DNA from: Paramyrothecium sp. XJ0827 | Taxonomy: Eukaryota > Ascomycota > Sordariomycetes > Hypocreales > Stachybotryaceae | Direction: 5' to 3' | NCBI GenBank assembly: GCA_020881915.1 | Contig: JAJFPB010000007.1 | Span: 2,976,001-3,040,000 of the forward strand | Length of the DNA stretch: 64,000 nt | Shown: positions 47,408 to 58,512 of the stretch, in pieces | How positions within the stretch are numbered: position 1 is the first letter of the stretch | Layout: every line of letters begins with the position of its first letter | Translations under genes and position numbers: made by a program | Notes under the pieces: model-generated | The model's input: only the letters and a program-made list of their open reading frames with translations | Database searches by the model: none | What the model was told of the DNA's origin: nothing

Positions 47408-48421
47408 TCATCGGGCATCGAAAACGAGGGCGTTGACAACGTGACCGGCTTGCCATCCTTGAGCCTCAAGAGATGCATTGTCTTTGAGAATTTTGCCCAT
47501 GTAAGCCACGCGGATTCTCTTATTGGGAGGAAGCTATGGTAGACAAATTTTGTCAGTATCGCCAAGGTGCGGTTCAGGGGTCGGTGGCATAAACCTACAT
47601 TTGCTTTTTCTACGACTTTCTTTGCCAGAACTTTGATCGTGTCGGATTTCAAAGCAGTAATCTGAACGTCGCGCCCGTTCTCGCTAAGTCGTGCGCGCAC
47701 GCTGATCTGTTCTTGCGGCTCCTCGACAGCCTTACCCCGGTTCCCGATGTGAAGGCCCTGGTGCTCTTGGTCGTTATTATCGTCACCGGCGTCTGCGACG
47801 TCCCCAGCTATCGCCAGCTCGCCCTTGGCATCCACATCGTCGTCATCGACAACGTTTTCGGGGTCGGACACAGCCCATTCTGGTAGCTGGTATAGGTTTC
47901 CAAGCGAGTCGTAGACGCCGTTCGCGATGTCGCCAGTGGGCAGGGAGATTTCGGCGGCGGCCAGGATGGTTTGAGCCGTGGCGAGTCCGTCAGAACCATC
48001 TTCCTGAAGTTCCTGGCTTCCTGGCTCCCACATGACCTGCAGAGCGGCGTGGATGGTTTGCCAAATCTCGGGTCTGCCCGTGACTCTTGTGTCGAAGAAC
48101 TCGGCACGTTCCCGAGCGAGCTGCGCTTTTGTCCATCGTCGGTTCCTTGACGACCAGTGGTGCCTGCGAAGGGGCCGGGTGATGTGCTGGTCAAGGGGCC
48201 CCGGATCGCGGCGCCGTCGAGGCTGCGACTCGTGGTGGCTCGACTGGACGCTTTCGGGAAGACTCAGCGGCGTAGGATTGATAGCGCGGGCAGAGGCATT
48301 TGGCGCGCCCCCTGGGTATGGCGAATTAGGCCCGGTGGAGCGAGATACGCAGCAGCCCTGGAGGATGCAAGGTCAGCGAGGCGAAAGAGTCAGAAGACGC
48401 AGTCAGGCGACGCTTTACCAT
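47408..48421 (-). CDS. UBTD-type ubiquitin-like domain protein, N-myristoylation motif
   Basis: Homologue of UBTD1/2 (DC-UbP), adaptors linked to E2/deubiquitinase regulation. Exons are 48419-48421, 47599-48357 and 47408-47533, 295 residues. The first coding exon is only the ATG, followed by GTAAAG and, after a CGCTGACC branch site, acceptor CCTCCAG; splicing gives M-GCCVSRSTGPNSPYPGG. MGCCxS is a classic N-myristoylation/palmitoylation signal, so membrane attachment is inferred. The UBTD N-domain follows: RWTKAQLARERAEFFDTRVTGRPEIWQTI, TAQTILAAAEISLPTGD and YDSLGNLYQLPEW. After an acidic linker, a ubiquitin-like fold begins ISVRARLSENG and is completed in exon 3 by LPPNKRIRVAYMGKIL and VNALVFDAR. 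Confidence 0.9.
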
Positions 48422-50098
48422 TGTCCCTGAGGTTGGGATGAGAGAAACGGCAGGAATTAGCTAGCGGGGCGCAAGCAGATCAGGCAATCTAGGAAGCAAA
48501 TGATATTGAGTGGTCAAGGCAACTCCATGCCATCACCCGATCCGATCTGCACTTGGGGGGGAGGGATGAGGTAAGGCTATGCGGCAATGTCGGTCTCTCT
48601 GGGGCAGCGGGCGTGTAGCATATAGATGCCAGAGGGCGTAGGCAAAAGTTCAACGGCGAGCGCGATGAGAGATGAGACGAGCGTGGCAGGGGCCCGCAGC
48701 AACCCGATGGTAAGGCTGGGGTGGATCGTTGAGCTAAGGCGCCTCAGGAGGGGTCCTCAGCTGGCCGCGGGAGACGATGGGTCCTGTCGACGTTGGGGTC
48801 GGAGGCCAGACGCGAATGAGCGGGGCGTCTTGTGATAACTGTCGGGGGCGAGGCAAGCGAGGGTGGCTGATTCCAGGGCAATGTGATGATCATAAGGACA
48901 TCTCCTGTTCGAAGCGGGCAGGATGGCTAGAAAGAAGCTGAGGAGGATGGCGTGGAATGGTTGGTGGAGGTGGATGGGATGCGGAGGATAAGGATAAGGA
49001 TAAATGATAAATGGATAAGCTGAGCTACCTTACCTACCTTACTACACCTTCCCTACGGTCCCTAATGTAAGCTAACTTACCTTAAGGTGCAGTAGTACAG
49101 TAGGTACCTTACCTGGGCTAAGCTGAACTGAACCGAACTGAACACTAATTGACTTATGCTTTGTCTGCTGCAAAGCTGCTTGGCCTGCTATGCTGCGCCT
49201 TGCACAGGCCCTATCCGAAATCGGGTCAACAAACCTGTTCACCCTCCCGCTCATAGATTGGATCCCCATGCTTGCCGGACGCCAATTCTGCGACGGGACA
49301 GAGGGCTGCTACGAACTCCTCATGTATGTGCGTGGGAAAGCGTCCACTATTGCTGCCACTTGCTGGGTTGTGACTCAAACATCCGAATCACCAACTACCT
49401 TACCCGAGACATCCCGAGCCCAATGGCCTCTTGCTAGGCATGGGAAGTCCCCGGACGCCACGGGGGATCAGGTCACACAATTACCGTTGACTCAAGGAAC
49501 TCCCTGCGGGACTCACACCTTGGGCCTTACACCATCAAATTGGCTCCATTTACATGTTTATAATGCCCGCTGGCACAGCTTGATTCTCTTCGCGGATAAC
49601 AGCACCGCTTCTAAAGAATAAGAATTTTTTTTTAATCAAGTAAGTAACAAAGGACAGAAAGAGAGGGTCATCACTGCAATAACGTCTTCGCTGCACGCCT
49701 TGCTGATCCAGCGCAACAAAGATGATGTGGTATAGGGTAGCGTCGTGCTGTGCCCTGGCCGTGGGTTACAACGTCGACGGCATATTCGAATAAAACTGTG
49801 GCAAAGGCTGCAATAGACGTAGCATGCGGGATCCAAGCTCAAGCCAGGGACTGAGACCGGTTTAGCGCATGAGCGAAGGTCTATCGGCAGTTTTGACGCG
49901 CACACTCGTCTGTACTGTTCAGAATGCGAATGGTGGTGAAGTTCATGCCATTCATTGAAACCAACCAGGTGGAGGCGCTGGCACAGGTGCCGTGCATGGG
50001 TCACCTCACTTCGTCCTCGTCAAGACAGCCACAAAATCTCGGTATTAGCAACCAAAGTCTGTCGAACTGCACACTCATCATGCTGATGCCTTGAGAGC
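48422..50098. other. 1.7-kb divergent intergenic region
   Basis: Separates the divergent UBTD and KMT1 genes. A dense TACCTT/AAGGTA cluster at about 49024-49115 and a T9 run near 49625 are the only obvious features. ORFs such as 49190-49621 have no homology. No RNA gene is recognised. Confidence 0.5.
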
Positions 50099-51230
50099 AT
50101 GGAGAGCGCAACCAAGAGGCACTTCCTCTTCCACGGAAAAGAGGTGAGTTTCTTATTCTGCACTCCCATCCCCCCCCAGATGTGGGTGGCAGCATTGAAT
50201 GTTGACAAGGTAATAGGAGTTCGCGGATGAAATAAACAACTGTCACTGGTGTCAACTCCGCTCCTTTCCCACTCATCCATCCATCCCCATTACCATAGTC
50301 AACGATCATAACGATGACGTGCTCCCTCCCGGGTTCCGCTTCATAGATGACAGAGTCCTTGGTCGTGGCGTCAGGCCGGCCGAGGATAGTTTCCGGAGCG
50401 GCTGCTCATGTGAGAGTGACTGGGACTGTCAGTTTGCCGGGTGCCTCTGCCTGGCCGACCTGGACGAGGAAGAGGAGGAAGATGACGACCGGGGCGGCGA
50501 GGACGAGGATGGCTTGTACGTCGACGAGAATGGGCCTCCCAAACCAACCGCCAAGTCCCGCTCCACCGCGCGTAAAAAGGCCTACGCATATCACACCCAC
50601 GGCACCAAAGCTGGCCGCCTGCGCTCCAAGCTCCATGACTCCAACATTCCCCTGTACGAGTGTCACCAGGGCTGTGCTTGCACCAAGGACTGCCCCAACC
50701 GCGTTGTGGAACGCGGACGCACAGTCCCTCTGCAAATATTTCGGACCAAGGATCGAGGTTGGGGCGTGAGGTCGTCCGAGGCCATTAAGAAAGGTCAATT
50801 TGTCGATCGCTACCTCGGCGAGGTCATCACATCGGCCGAGGCCGACCGCCGCCGCGCTGCTTCCGTCATCTCTCAACACAAGGACGTCTACCTTTTCGCC
50901 CTGGACAAGTTCACTGACCCAGATTCCTTGGACCCACGTTTGAGAGGTCCGCCTCTGGAGGTTGATGGGGAGTTCATGTCTGGCCCAACCAGGTTCATCA
51001 ACCATTCCTGCGACCCTAACATGAGGATCTTTGCCCGTGTTGGCGACCACGCCGACAAGCATCTGCACGATCTCGCCTTGTTCGCCATCAAGGACATTGC
51101 GCGCGGGGAAGAGCTGACCTTTGATTATCTCGGCGGCGTCGCCGAGGATCGTGAGGAGCCCGAGGGGAACTTGGACGATATGACGCGCTGTCTTTGCGGC
51201 AGCACCAAGTGTAGGAAATATCTCTGGTAG
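50099..51230 (+). CDS. Histone H3 lysine-9 methyltransferase (DIM-5/KMT1/Clr4)
   Basis: Writes H3K9me3 to form constitutive heterochromatin; in Neurospora DIM-5 directs DNA methylation of RIP-mutated repeats. Proposed exons are 50099-50143 and 50217-51230, 352 residues. The conserved CHWCQL, then PITIVND and LPPGFRFIDD, is reached only by starting exon 2 at 50217, after TAATAG. The pre-SET zinc cluster has CSCESDWDCQFAGCLC and CHQGCACTKDCPN. The SET domain has DRGWGVR, GQFVDRYLGEVI, the substrate/cofactor knot RFINHSCDPN and ELTFDY. The post-SET zinc site is CLCGSTKC. There is no chromodomain, as in DIM-5. Between the Cys clusters is an acidic insert, EEEEEDDDRGGEDEDG. The short first exon is the weakest part of the model; the rest is certain. 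Confidence 0.92.
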
Positions 51231-52042
51231 CCCCTGTGCCTACTGATGAGCAGAGCTGCCACAAAGTGAACCACGGCATGGCATGGCTTGTGGGCAAGTA
51301 CTCAGCATGGATGATCAGAAAGAAGTTTACACAACGGGCCAGATCATGAGATGATGCAGCCATCCCCATGCATTCTCCACCCACTGCCTAGTTGCAACGG
51401 ACAGATCAGAGACAACGAACGATAGGGAAACTACAATGTATGGGTTTGTGGTTGCGCAATGGGGTGGCACAGATTGGAACGGGAGGACATGAGTGCTCTA
51501 GAGCCTTGCCAACAACGACTGGGATGGAGATCGTCGATTACAAGCATTGTAGGAAGCATTCTCGGACTCTGCGTCGACAGAACTTTCCCGCATCATATTT
51601 GCACACATTTACCCAATTTCTCGTTCACAAACGTTCCTGCAAAACAGGAAGGAAAACGTCTCTTTAGTTTTCTGGCATCGCAACGTCTTTGGATAACCAC
51701 CCCCGGCGCTGCAGTCAACAGGATCGCTTGGAGGAACAAGAGGGCGCGTCGTCCTCCCGCTGGAATATGTCACGTGCGTGTCCCGCAGTATGGTAGCCGT
51801 GGAATATCCCATTGATATCATGTGCTGTTTTGCATCGTACAATGTGAGCTATGTCGCCCATCCTTCCGCCCCTGTATTACGCCATGGCCATGCCCCATCT
51901 CATCGCTTGCGCCCGCCTTTGAGATTGGTTCATCCAAAAAATAAGAATCTGAGCGCTCGCTCATGCTGCCCGCTCGGGTTTTGTTTTTGTGTGGTCTCTC
52001 GAAAATTTGCCCATTGCCATCTCTTTCACCCCTTTCTCCGAC
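51231..52042. other. Convergent intergenic region, KMT1 / SSS1
   Basis: About 810 bp of 3' sequence for two converging genes. Small ORFs on both strands (for example 51459-51815) have no recognisable domain. Confidence 0.55.
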
Positions 52043-52384
52043 TTAAGCAGCACCGACGAGGATGTTGTTGAGAGGAATGTGGACTGTTGAAAGGTTAGTC
52101 TAAAGTCACGAAAAAGGGGGGGGAGCAACTTGGTGGCCGTACTGAGCTTGATGATGTATCCAATCGCACCCATGATGATGAAACCAACACCGACGGCCTG
52201 GCTAATCTTGATGAACTCCTTCTGGTCGGCTGTTCTCATACTGTTAGAAACACCTGATGCGACTTGGCAGCGGTCGAGGAGCTTCAATCGGGAACGTACG
52301 CTTCTGGCACTTGTTCACGAATTGGACACCATCCTTGACAAAGTCCATGGGCATATCAATGATCTCCTGCATCTGGTCGGCCAT
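52043..52384 (-). CDS. SSS1: Protein transport protein Sec61 subunit gamma (Sss1)
   Basis: Tail-anchored clamp of the Sec61 translocon in the ER membrane. Exons are 52300-52384, 52143-52229 and 52043-52083, encoding 70 residues, exactly the family size. The protein reads MADQMQEIIDMPMDF, then VKDGVQFVNKCQKPDQKEFIKI, then [31 protein letters not shown]. The amphipathic helix, the conserved K-P-D-x-x-E-F-x-K-I motif and the single transmembrane helix are all present. The KPD and KLIHIP motifs are each created by splicing, which confirms both introns. It is too short and split to appear as a single ORF. Confidence 0.96.
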
Positions 52385-53023
52385 TGTGACGAGTTGATTG
52401 AGTTGTCGAGGAAATGCGACGTTCGAAACCACGAGGGTGTAGCGGGAGAGAGGCTGGAAGTAGGTGAAGCGGCGGTAGGTTGAGGCGACAGACAATAATG
52501 GAATTGGACAGGGAGCTCCAACACTACTAGATGCACTTTACTGAGCAGCAAGGTGTCCTTGCTGGCAAAGGCAAGCGTGTCACTCGGAACAACTAAGATC
52601 CGAAATTCGGGGTCTCCACGCTCCAAATTATTATGGCGCTGGCTTGTCCCCGTTTTCGGTCAAAGGCACCAGAAGCGAGTCGCCACGGAGGAGGTACCGC
52701 ACTGGGTCTGGAAGCGTCCCGACTTACCCCAAAACACACCCATCTACTCTAACCACTCAGCTGGCCTACCTTCCCTTGGTCAAGACGCTACGGTTGAAAC
52801 TTGAAGACCATTGTCGAGTCGCATGAGCCGCCTTCTTGGCTACAGCTCAAGATCAAAGCTCCATGTCTCACTGTGCCATTGGAGCCTCAGGTGTTCAGCA
52901 CCACGCCCAATTATGGAAGCTCATTCGACCAGCGGTGCGGCCACAAAATTGTGCATGCAGACGCTCTACAGCGATTTATCTTTTCCTACTTTTTTCTTTA
53001 CAATGTTTTGCGACGAAGTATGC
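52385..53023. other. Intergenic, SSS1 promoter
   Basis: About 640 bp between the SSS1 start and the AspRS stop, both on the minus strand. No coding sequence or element is recognised. Confidence 0.55.
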
Positions 53024-55047
53024 TTATGGCAGTAGCTTCTTGGGAGTTCGGGGGTAGAATGCTGCAAGATGAACACTCGGCAGGTTGAGGTACCATGCCA
53101 CTACACGGTCAAGACCGATGCCACCTCCTCCGTGAGCGGGAACACCGGCCTGCTTGAACACGTCCACGTACTCCTTGATACCGGGACTGTTGGGGTCAAC
53201 GCCCTTGTGGCGAATACGGGCCTCCAGCTCTTCGGGGTCATTGATACGCTGACCACCCGACAGAATTTCCTGGCCTCGCATAAAGAAGTCGAAGGCGTTT
53301 GTGACCTTGCGGTTGGTTTCGTCCTCCTTGGCGTAGAAAGGTCTCGCGCTTTCGGGGAACTTGTCCAGGACGTAGAAATCGGTGTTGAACTTCTTTCGAA
53401 TCAACGCTCCAAGAGCCTTCTCTTGTGGCGTGCTCATGTCCTCGTCGTCGGAGACGTTCTTGTACTCGGCAGGGCCCTCTTCTCGCAGTAGCTTCTGAGC
53501 CTCGGCGAATGATAGACGAACTTCCTTTCCAGGTTCCGGCAGGAGGAACTCGTCCGAGGGATACACAGAGCGAACAAGCTCAATCTCTTCAGGGCAACGT
53601 TCTAAGCAATGTCGTCAGCAAAGGCCCTTCCAACAGTAAGACTACGAAAATACCCACCCTTGATACCACGGAAGATGTGTAGCAGGACACCCTCCAGCAT
53701 GAGGACGACTTCGCGGTAATCTTCCTTGATCTCCATCTCCATATCAAGACCAATGAACTACAAGTTATGTTAGTTTGTCCCTTTTCACACTACAAAGCAT
53801 GGCCAAAAGCATACCTCAGTCATGTGGCGGGGGGTGTTTGACTCCTCGGCACGGAAAACTGGGCCAACGCTGAAGACGCGCTTTCTGCCGCCGGCGATTT
53901 CGAATTGCTTGTAGAATTGAGGAGATTGTGCCTAGAAATATGAGCCGACTGATATTTAATGTTGCGTATCGAAAGACTTACAAGGTAAGCCTCCTTGTCA
54001 AAGTAAGGCATGCGGAAGACGTTGGCACCACCCTCGGAGGCGGCGCCGATCAGGCATGGTGACTCAAACTCCTTGAACTTCTGGGACTTCAAGTACGACC
54101 GGAAAAGATCCTTCACTTCGGCACGAATATCTGCAATGGCTTGCTGAACAGGAGCACGCTTGTGCATGACAATATTGTTGAGATGGGTGAGCATTGTAGC
54201 CGCAGGAATACCGCTTGCAGCCTCCTCCGCGGCAGCCCCGGAGATGCTAAGCTTCTCCACGCCTCCTTCGACAGTTTGCTCGGCAGAAGCATCTTCGTCA
54301 CTGAAGTTGGTGACGGCGCGGTTGGCGGCGGCCAGCGTCATTCCAAGCATGCTAGGGGCGGCTGCGAGAACGAAGCACTTGGAGATGTGAAGCTCGAATT
54401 GGGAGACGCGGCAGCTCTTGACGGGTTCGAGGGGCTTCTGAACGGTGGCCTCGACGACGACGAAACTCTCGGGGCTGATACCCGCGGTCCACTTGACCAT
54501 CGGTCGGCTCACTGGGGTGCCTTCAGGGCTAGCTGCAACCACACCCTGGATAGTCCAGTTGCCTTCTTCACGCAGCTCGACAAAGGCCATCTTGGCGCTG
54601 AGTTTGAGTTGTAAGCCGTACCACTCTGCATGTATAGGTTATAATGGGCGACGTGACATACCCTTGGATACGCGCATTCTGAATCCAGGCCCTCAACTTG
54701 ACAGACTTTCCGACATGCTCGTCGCCCAGAGACGAAAGGCTGATGTCGGTGGCATCGGGCGACAGTTGGAACTTCCCACCCCTCTCCTTGACGTTGCCGT
54801 AGTTATCCTTGGCGAGATCCTCGGTCGGGCCGGTGCTCTTGCCAGCAGCAGCGTTAGCAGCTTCGCGCTCAGCTGCACGGCGGGCCTTCTCAGCTTCCTT
54901 CTTGGCCTTCGCCTCAGCCTTTTTGGCGGCCTTCTTGGAGACGGTGGCGCCGTCCTCGGCACCCTCAGCTCCTTCGGCAGGAGGTGCACCGGCGGGGGCG
55001 GGAGCGGCAGCAGGCTCTGCGGGCTTGTTGGTATCCTCCTCGGCCAT
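53024..55047 (-). CDS. DPS1: Cytosolic aspartyl-tRNA synthetase
   Basis: Class IIb synthetase that charges tRNA-Asp. Exons are 54662-55047, 53982-54597, 53815-53931, 53658-53757 and 53024-53601, 598 residues. The N-terminal 75 residues are Ala/Pro- then Lys/Ala-rich ([20 protein letters not shown]), the eukaryotic RNA-binding extension. An OB-fold anticodon domain follows ([24 protein letters not shown]). The catalytic core contains the region for motif 1 (FLSPCLIG-like [17 protein letters not shown]), the flipping-loop/motif 2 AQSPQFYKQ to [18 protein letters not shown], and motif 3 [11 protein letters not shown], ending [10 protein letters not shown]. All four junctions restore conserved codons. 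Cytosolic location is inferred from the extension type and lack of a presequence. Confidence 0.95.
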
Positions 55048-56263
55048 GGTGACTGTCTAGTTGTTGCGATTTGAGGTATCAAAAGTGTCGATGTGCGCCT
55101 GTTAGTCACCGGGGCCAAAAGTTTGGAGGGGCAGATGGAGGGGCAGCCTTCGCATTGAGCGGGGAGTCATATTAGGTAAGGCAAGCAAGTCGTGAAGTAC
55201 GCAAACCAGGGGAAAAGCCAGACAAAAATGACATAACGCACAGCCAAACGCTGCGGGCAGGTCCCCACAACAGCTTCCCCTTCTGTAGCGTCAGGTCCCC
55301 CGTGCACTTGAGGCAAGGGGTGAAGTAGGGGTCGACCCAAGATTTCGAATCAAAAGCGGCGAGCAAAAAAACAAACGCGGAGAACAAAACAAACGTTCAG
55401 TAAAAATGGCTAGTAAAGAACTCGTGAAAAACTTCAAAATATCTACAGAATGGATGATAAGTAAAATTGATTTTGCGGTATTGCTTTGTTGCTAACCGGT
55501 TTGGTATACTGCCCATTACCTAGTCTAGAGGGTCTTGAGGTATCTTATCGTTGGTGGAATGACATAGCCTCGGCAAGCCCAAACCTGGAGATGTTGTGCA
55601 CGACAACTGTCCCACTTCGAGGTCATCTCACGCGGCAGCCCGATCGCCACCTCACGGGAAAATTGGAGAAAATATCCGTGGATGTAGAGGAGGCCTAGAA
55701 CCTTTGATTCGACCAAAGGTTAATGCGGCAGATGCGTTTGCTGATCCAAGAGGGTGTCGCGTGTTAAATGGGTGGCCAGTGGTTCGATTAGCCGACGAGT
55801 CACCCGAACCTGACCGTCGCATTGCCGGGGCGGCCCGGCAATGAGCTGGGGGGACATGTACCTCACACCCATTGCGTGTGTGTTTCCCAGATCCTGTTAC
55901 GTGCAGCGTCCCATGGACCGTCACTGCACCCCAGCCCAAACTCAACCCCGGATGGCTGGACCTTACCTCGTACGGTCTAATGGACCAGCGGGGTTTCGTG
56001 GCTGAGTTGAACATCACCCGAACCACCGACCGACCTGCTGGCCTGGCTCAGAAGTGTATATATCTTCCTCATGACGTCGGGCGTCCATATTTCGCTCTCG
56101 AGCAATTTATTCCGCTTGAAATACAAGGCATCTTCCTTCTCGTCCCCCGGCGTATGAGCGAAGCTGCCTGTCACCAACAACACCACCTCTCTCAAACACA
56201 CAACGCCTGGATCCTACCGCACACACGTCTTCTTCCCTTTACTCCCCCCTTTGCGCCAGAGCC
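55048..56263. other. 1.2-kb divergent intergenic region
   Basis: Between the divergent AspRS gene and the small unknown gene. No coding sequence, RNA gene or clear motif is seen; CT/CA-rich sequence at 56160-56260 probably forms the leader of the right-hand gene. Confidence 0.5.
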
Positions 56264-56727
56264 ATGAACCAATCTCCTAGGCAATTTTCTACGGCTGCCC
56301 GGGTGCACCCTACTCCTCTCCCCAACTTTGGCCAGCCTCGCAGGATGTCGTCTCGATGGTTAGTGCTATTTCCGTTCCGTACCTCGTCTCCCATTCCCCC
56401 GTTCGTTCTCCGACCCTTGCCGGCCTCGCTCGTCCGACGGTGTCCGAGGACCCTCGGGTTTCTTTCGGCCGACGCTGGCATGGTAGCAAGACACCAAGCT
56501 CACACCCACCACGTAGGCTCATGACCATCACCGCACTTACAGCTGCTGGCTACGGCGCCAAGGTCGTCGTTGACAGGGCCAGCGAGCGTCGGCGGGCCCA
56601 CCTTCAGGCCATTGAGGACGAGGCCGCCCTCCAAAGACGCAACGAGATGCTCCTGGACGAGTATGGAGATCGCTCCGACCTGGACGCACTCGAAAAAGCT
56701 GTCCAATTCTACGAGAAGAAACGATAG
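56264..56727 (+). CDS. Unknown small protein, one membrane segment
   Basis: I do not recognise this protein. Exons are 56264-56358 and 56517-56727, joined SSRW-LMTITALT, 101 residues. Residues 1-32 are Ser/Arg/Pro-rich without acidic residues (RQFSTAARVH), which would suit mitochondrial import. Residues 33-50 are a short hydrophobic segment (MTITALTAAGYGAKVVV). The remainder is a strongly charged helix (RASERRRAHLQAIEDEAALQRRNEMLLDEYGDRSDLDALEKAVQFYEKK). The 158-nt intron has a GTTAGT donor and CACGTAG acceptor and is open in one frame, so an unspliced ORF from a TTG/ATG at 56356 is also long. A small mitochondrial membrane protein is the best guess. Confidence 0.6.
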
Positions 56728-57199
56728 AAGCGACGGCACCCATTTTCTGCATTTACCCGCAAACGTCCCTGTGTATATTACGCCGCCGGACCGGCATTTT
56801 CTTTTGTAACAGGTGTTATTCGGCGGAGAGTTGATACCATATGGTCATCCGAGGCGCATCGTGCAATCATAGCCATAGCATAGTACGGGGCGCTAAATTG
56901 TCAATTTGATTCATTTTTGCTCACTTTCTTGCATCCATCCCCCCCCGCATCATACCCCTTCTCCCACTCTGGTATTGATCGTCTGTTCCCGGAGGTAGCT
57001 GTGCAAGACTGGAATAGCCTGATCAACGTTTGGGTGATGTATCTACCTGGCAAGCCGAGTCTTTCTCTGCTACCATTTCGCTGCGAATTTCCCCACCAAA
57101 CTGACTGGTCCATCGTGTGTAAAATTATAACCGAAACCTCCCATGTCAGGCACTCGAACGTGGAGTGCTTGGGGCCCATCCAAGGTCACAGTACCTAGC
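56728..57199. other. Convergent intergenic region
   Basis: Between two converging stops, about 470 bp, without coding sequence or recognised elements. Confidence 0.55.
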
Positions 57200-58058
57200 T
57201 CAGGATGTGTTTGGACCTGTCAGTTCCTTTCGTTTCAGCTTTCGGCCAGCCAGCTCTTGTTCCTTCAGTATTCTTGCCAAGCCCCGCGATACCTCGTTCA
57301 CAAAGTGTGGGCGGTCTTTGATGCTATCTGCCAGCTTGTCCCAGGCCTGATAGCTTATGCCACCACAGAAATAGTCAATCAGCTTCATTCCCAGCACCTT
57401 CTGGCCCGAATGGTTCTGGTCGAGGGCCTCGAAGGCATCGGCAAAGTCTCGCATCAGCATTAGTTGTAGTTTCTCGTCAGATTGTGACCGAAACAGAGCC
57501 CGATGGCCATTGCCTATGGATGTCTCCACGCACTCCTTCATGTTTTTACTCATATCCTTGCATACGAATCGGTCGCAAAGCTTGAGGACTTCAACAAAGT
57601 CTCTGAGGGATGTCTTGGGTGACAATGCTTCGGGGCTGGTGGCCGGGGTCGGAGCCGCGTGAGGAATAATGGAAGAGAAGCTGTAGGCCACACCAATGAA
57701 GAAGCCCAGATACTTTGGATTTATATCATGGAATTGTATGAATCCGTCTCCCTCGATATACGCCTTCTTTAAGCATGCGTCAAAATACGCCGAATGGGTT
57801 GTGAGGACGTGCCTGTGGACAGCAAAAACCTCGTCCCCGGCCTTGATCTCGATGGTTTGGTCGTCTTTCCTATCTCATATTGGTTAATGTAGTTCCATTT
57901 GCATCCTGCTTCATTCACGTCTCCTGCAGATGTGCAGAGTCATGGAGGGAGGGGCCAGAAGAAGCATACTTGACTAGCCAAGCTGTGCGGAAATCCGCTA
58001 GTAGCACTGACGGTTTGTCGTCGTGAGAAGATTTGGCCTTCTTCTTCGGCGGCGCCAT
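57200..58058 (-). CDS. BTB/POZ domain protein
   Basis: Fungal BTB protein of unknown partner, possibly a nuclear adaptor. Exons are 57970-58058 and 57200-57869, joined AWLVK-KDDQTIEIKAG, 252 residues. It starts MAPPKKKAKSS, a likely nuclear localisation signal. The BTB fold spans about residues 18-130: DQTIEIKAGDEVFAVHRHVLTTHSAYFDACLKKAYIEGD holds the hallmark F-x-V-H-(R/K)-x-x-L and S-x-Y-F-x-x-x-L pattern. It is followed by LKLCDRFVCKDM (BACK-like start) and a helical tail ending ELAGRKLKRKELTGPNTS. Most fungal BTB proteins of this short type are uncharacterised; some act as Cul3 adaptors. The start is the first ATG of exon 1 after upstream in-frame ATGs without homology. Confidence 0.82.
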
Positions 58059-58512
58059 TGTTGGACCGGAGAGCGAGATGCCACTTACAAGTGGCAGGAG
58101 GGAGCGATGCGTGGAGAAAGAGAAGATGATTTCGGTGCCGGCGCAAACTCGTGAAGCGGTAACGTGCACGATCGATTCGCCTCTGACAGCTGTCAAGCCG
58201 AAGCCGCACCTGTCCTCTAACCCCTACCAAGGCCACGAGCTTCTGATTGCTATATGGAAAACAATGCAGCCTCCTGCTATTGCCTCCATCTATTGTGGCA
58301 AGCTATCAAGTCGCTGAATGACAGGTTAGAGATCTCTTTGACGAGAGGATAGTTCTTCTACCAACCAGCAGCGAGGCACAAGACTTACTATTGTTGCCAA
58401 CTGGAGGCGCCCGAGGACTCAAAACTCTGGTCCCATTGGTAGTGTTATAGGTGAGATCTGAGCTCTAGAACCGGATGCTAAGGAATAAGTAGTTGCCCTG
58501 CCGAGGCCTACC
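58059..58512. other. Intergenic, BTB gene promoter
   Basis: About 450 bp between two minus-strand genes; nothing recognisable. Confidence 0.55.

Noticed and set aside
49190..49621. 143-codon plus-strand ORF upstream of KMT1
   Set aside because: No domain, no conserved motif and no convincing start context; treated as chance in a GC-balanced intergenic region.
50270..50298. Intron ending CCATAG at 50298 before the KMT1 SET exon
   Set aside because: The frame is open further upstream and encodes the conserved PITIVND and CHWCQL motifs, so the exon starts at 50217 instead.
55770..55850. GGTTCGATTA-containing stretch considered as a tRNA T-arm
   Set aside because: No acceptor-stem pairing or A/B box arrangement could be built around it.
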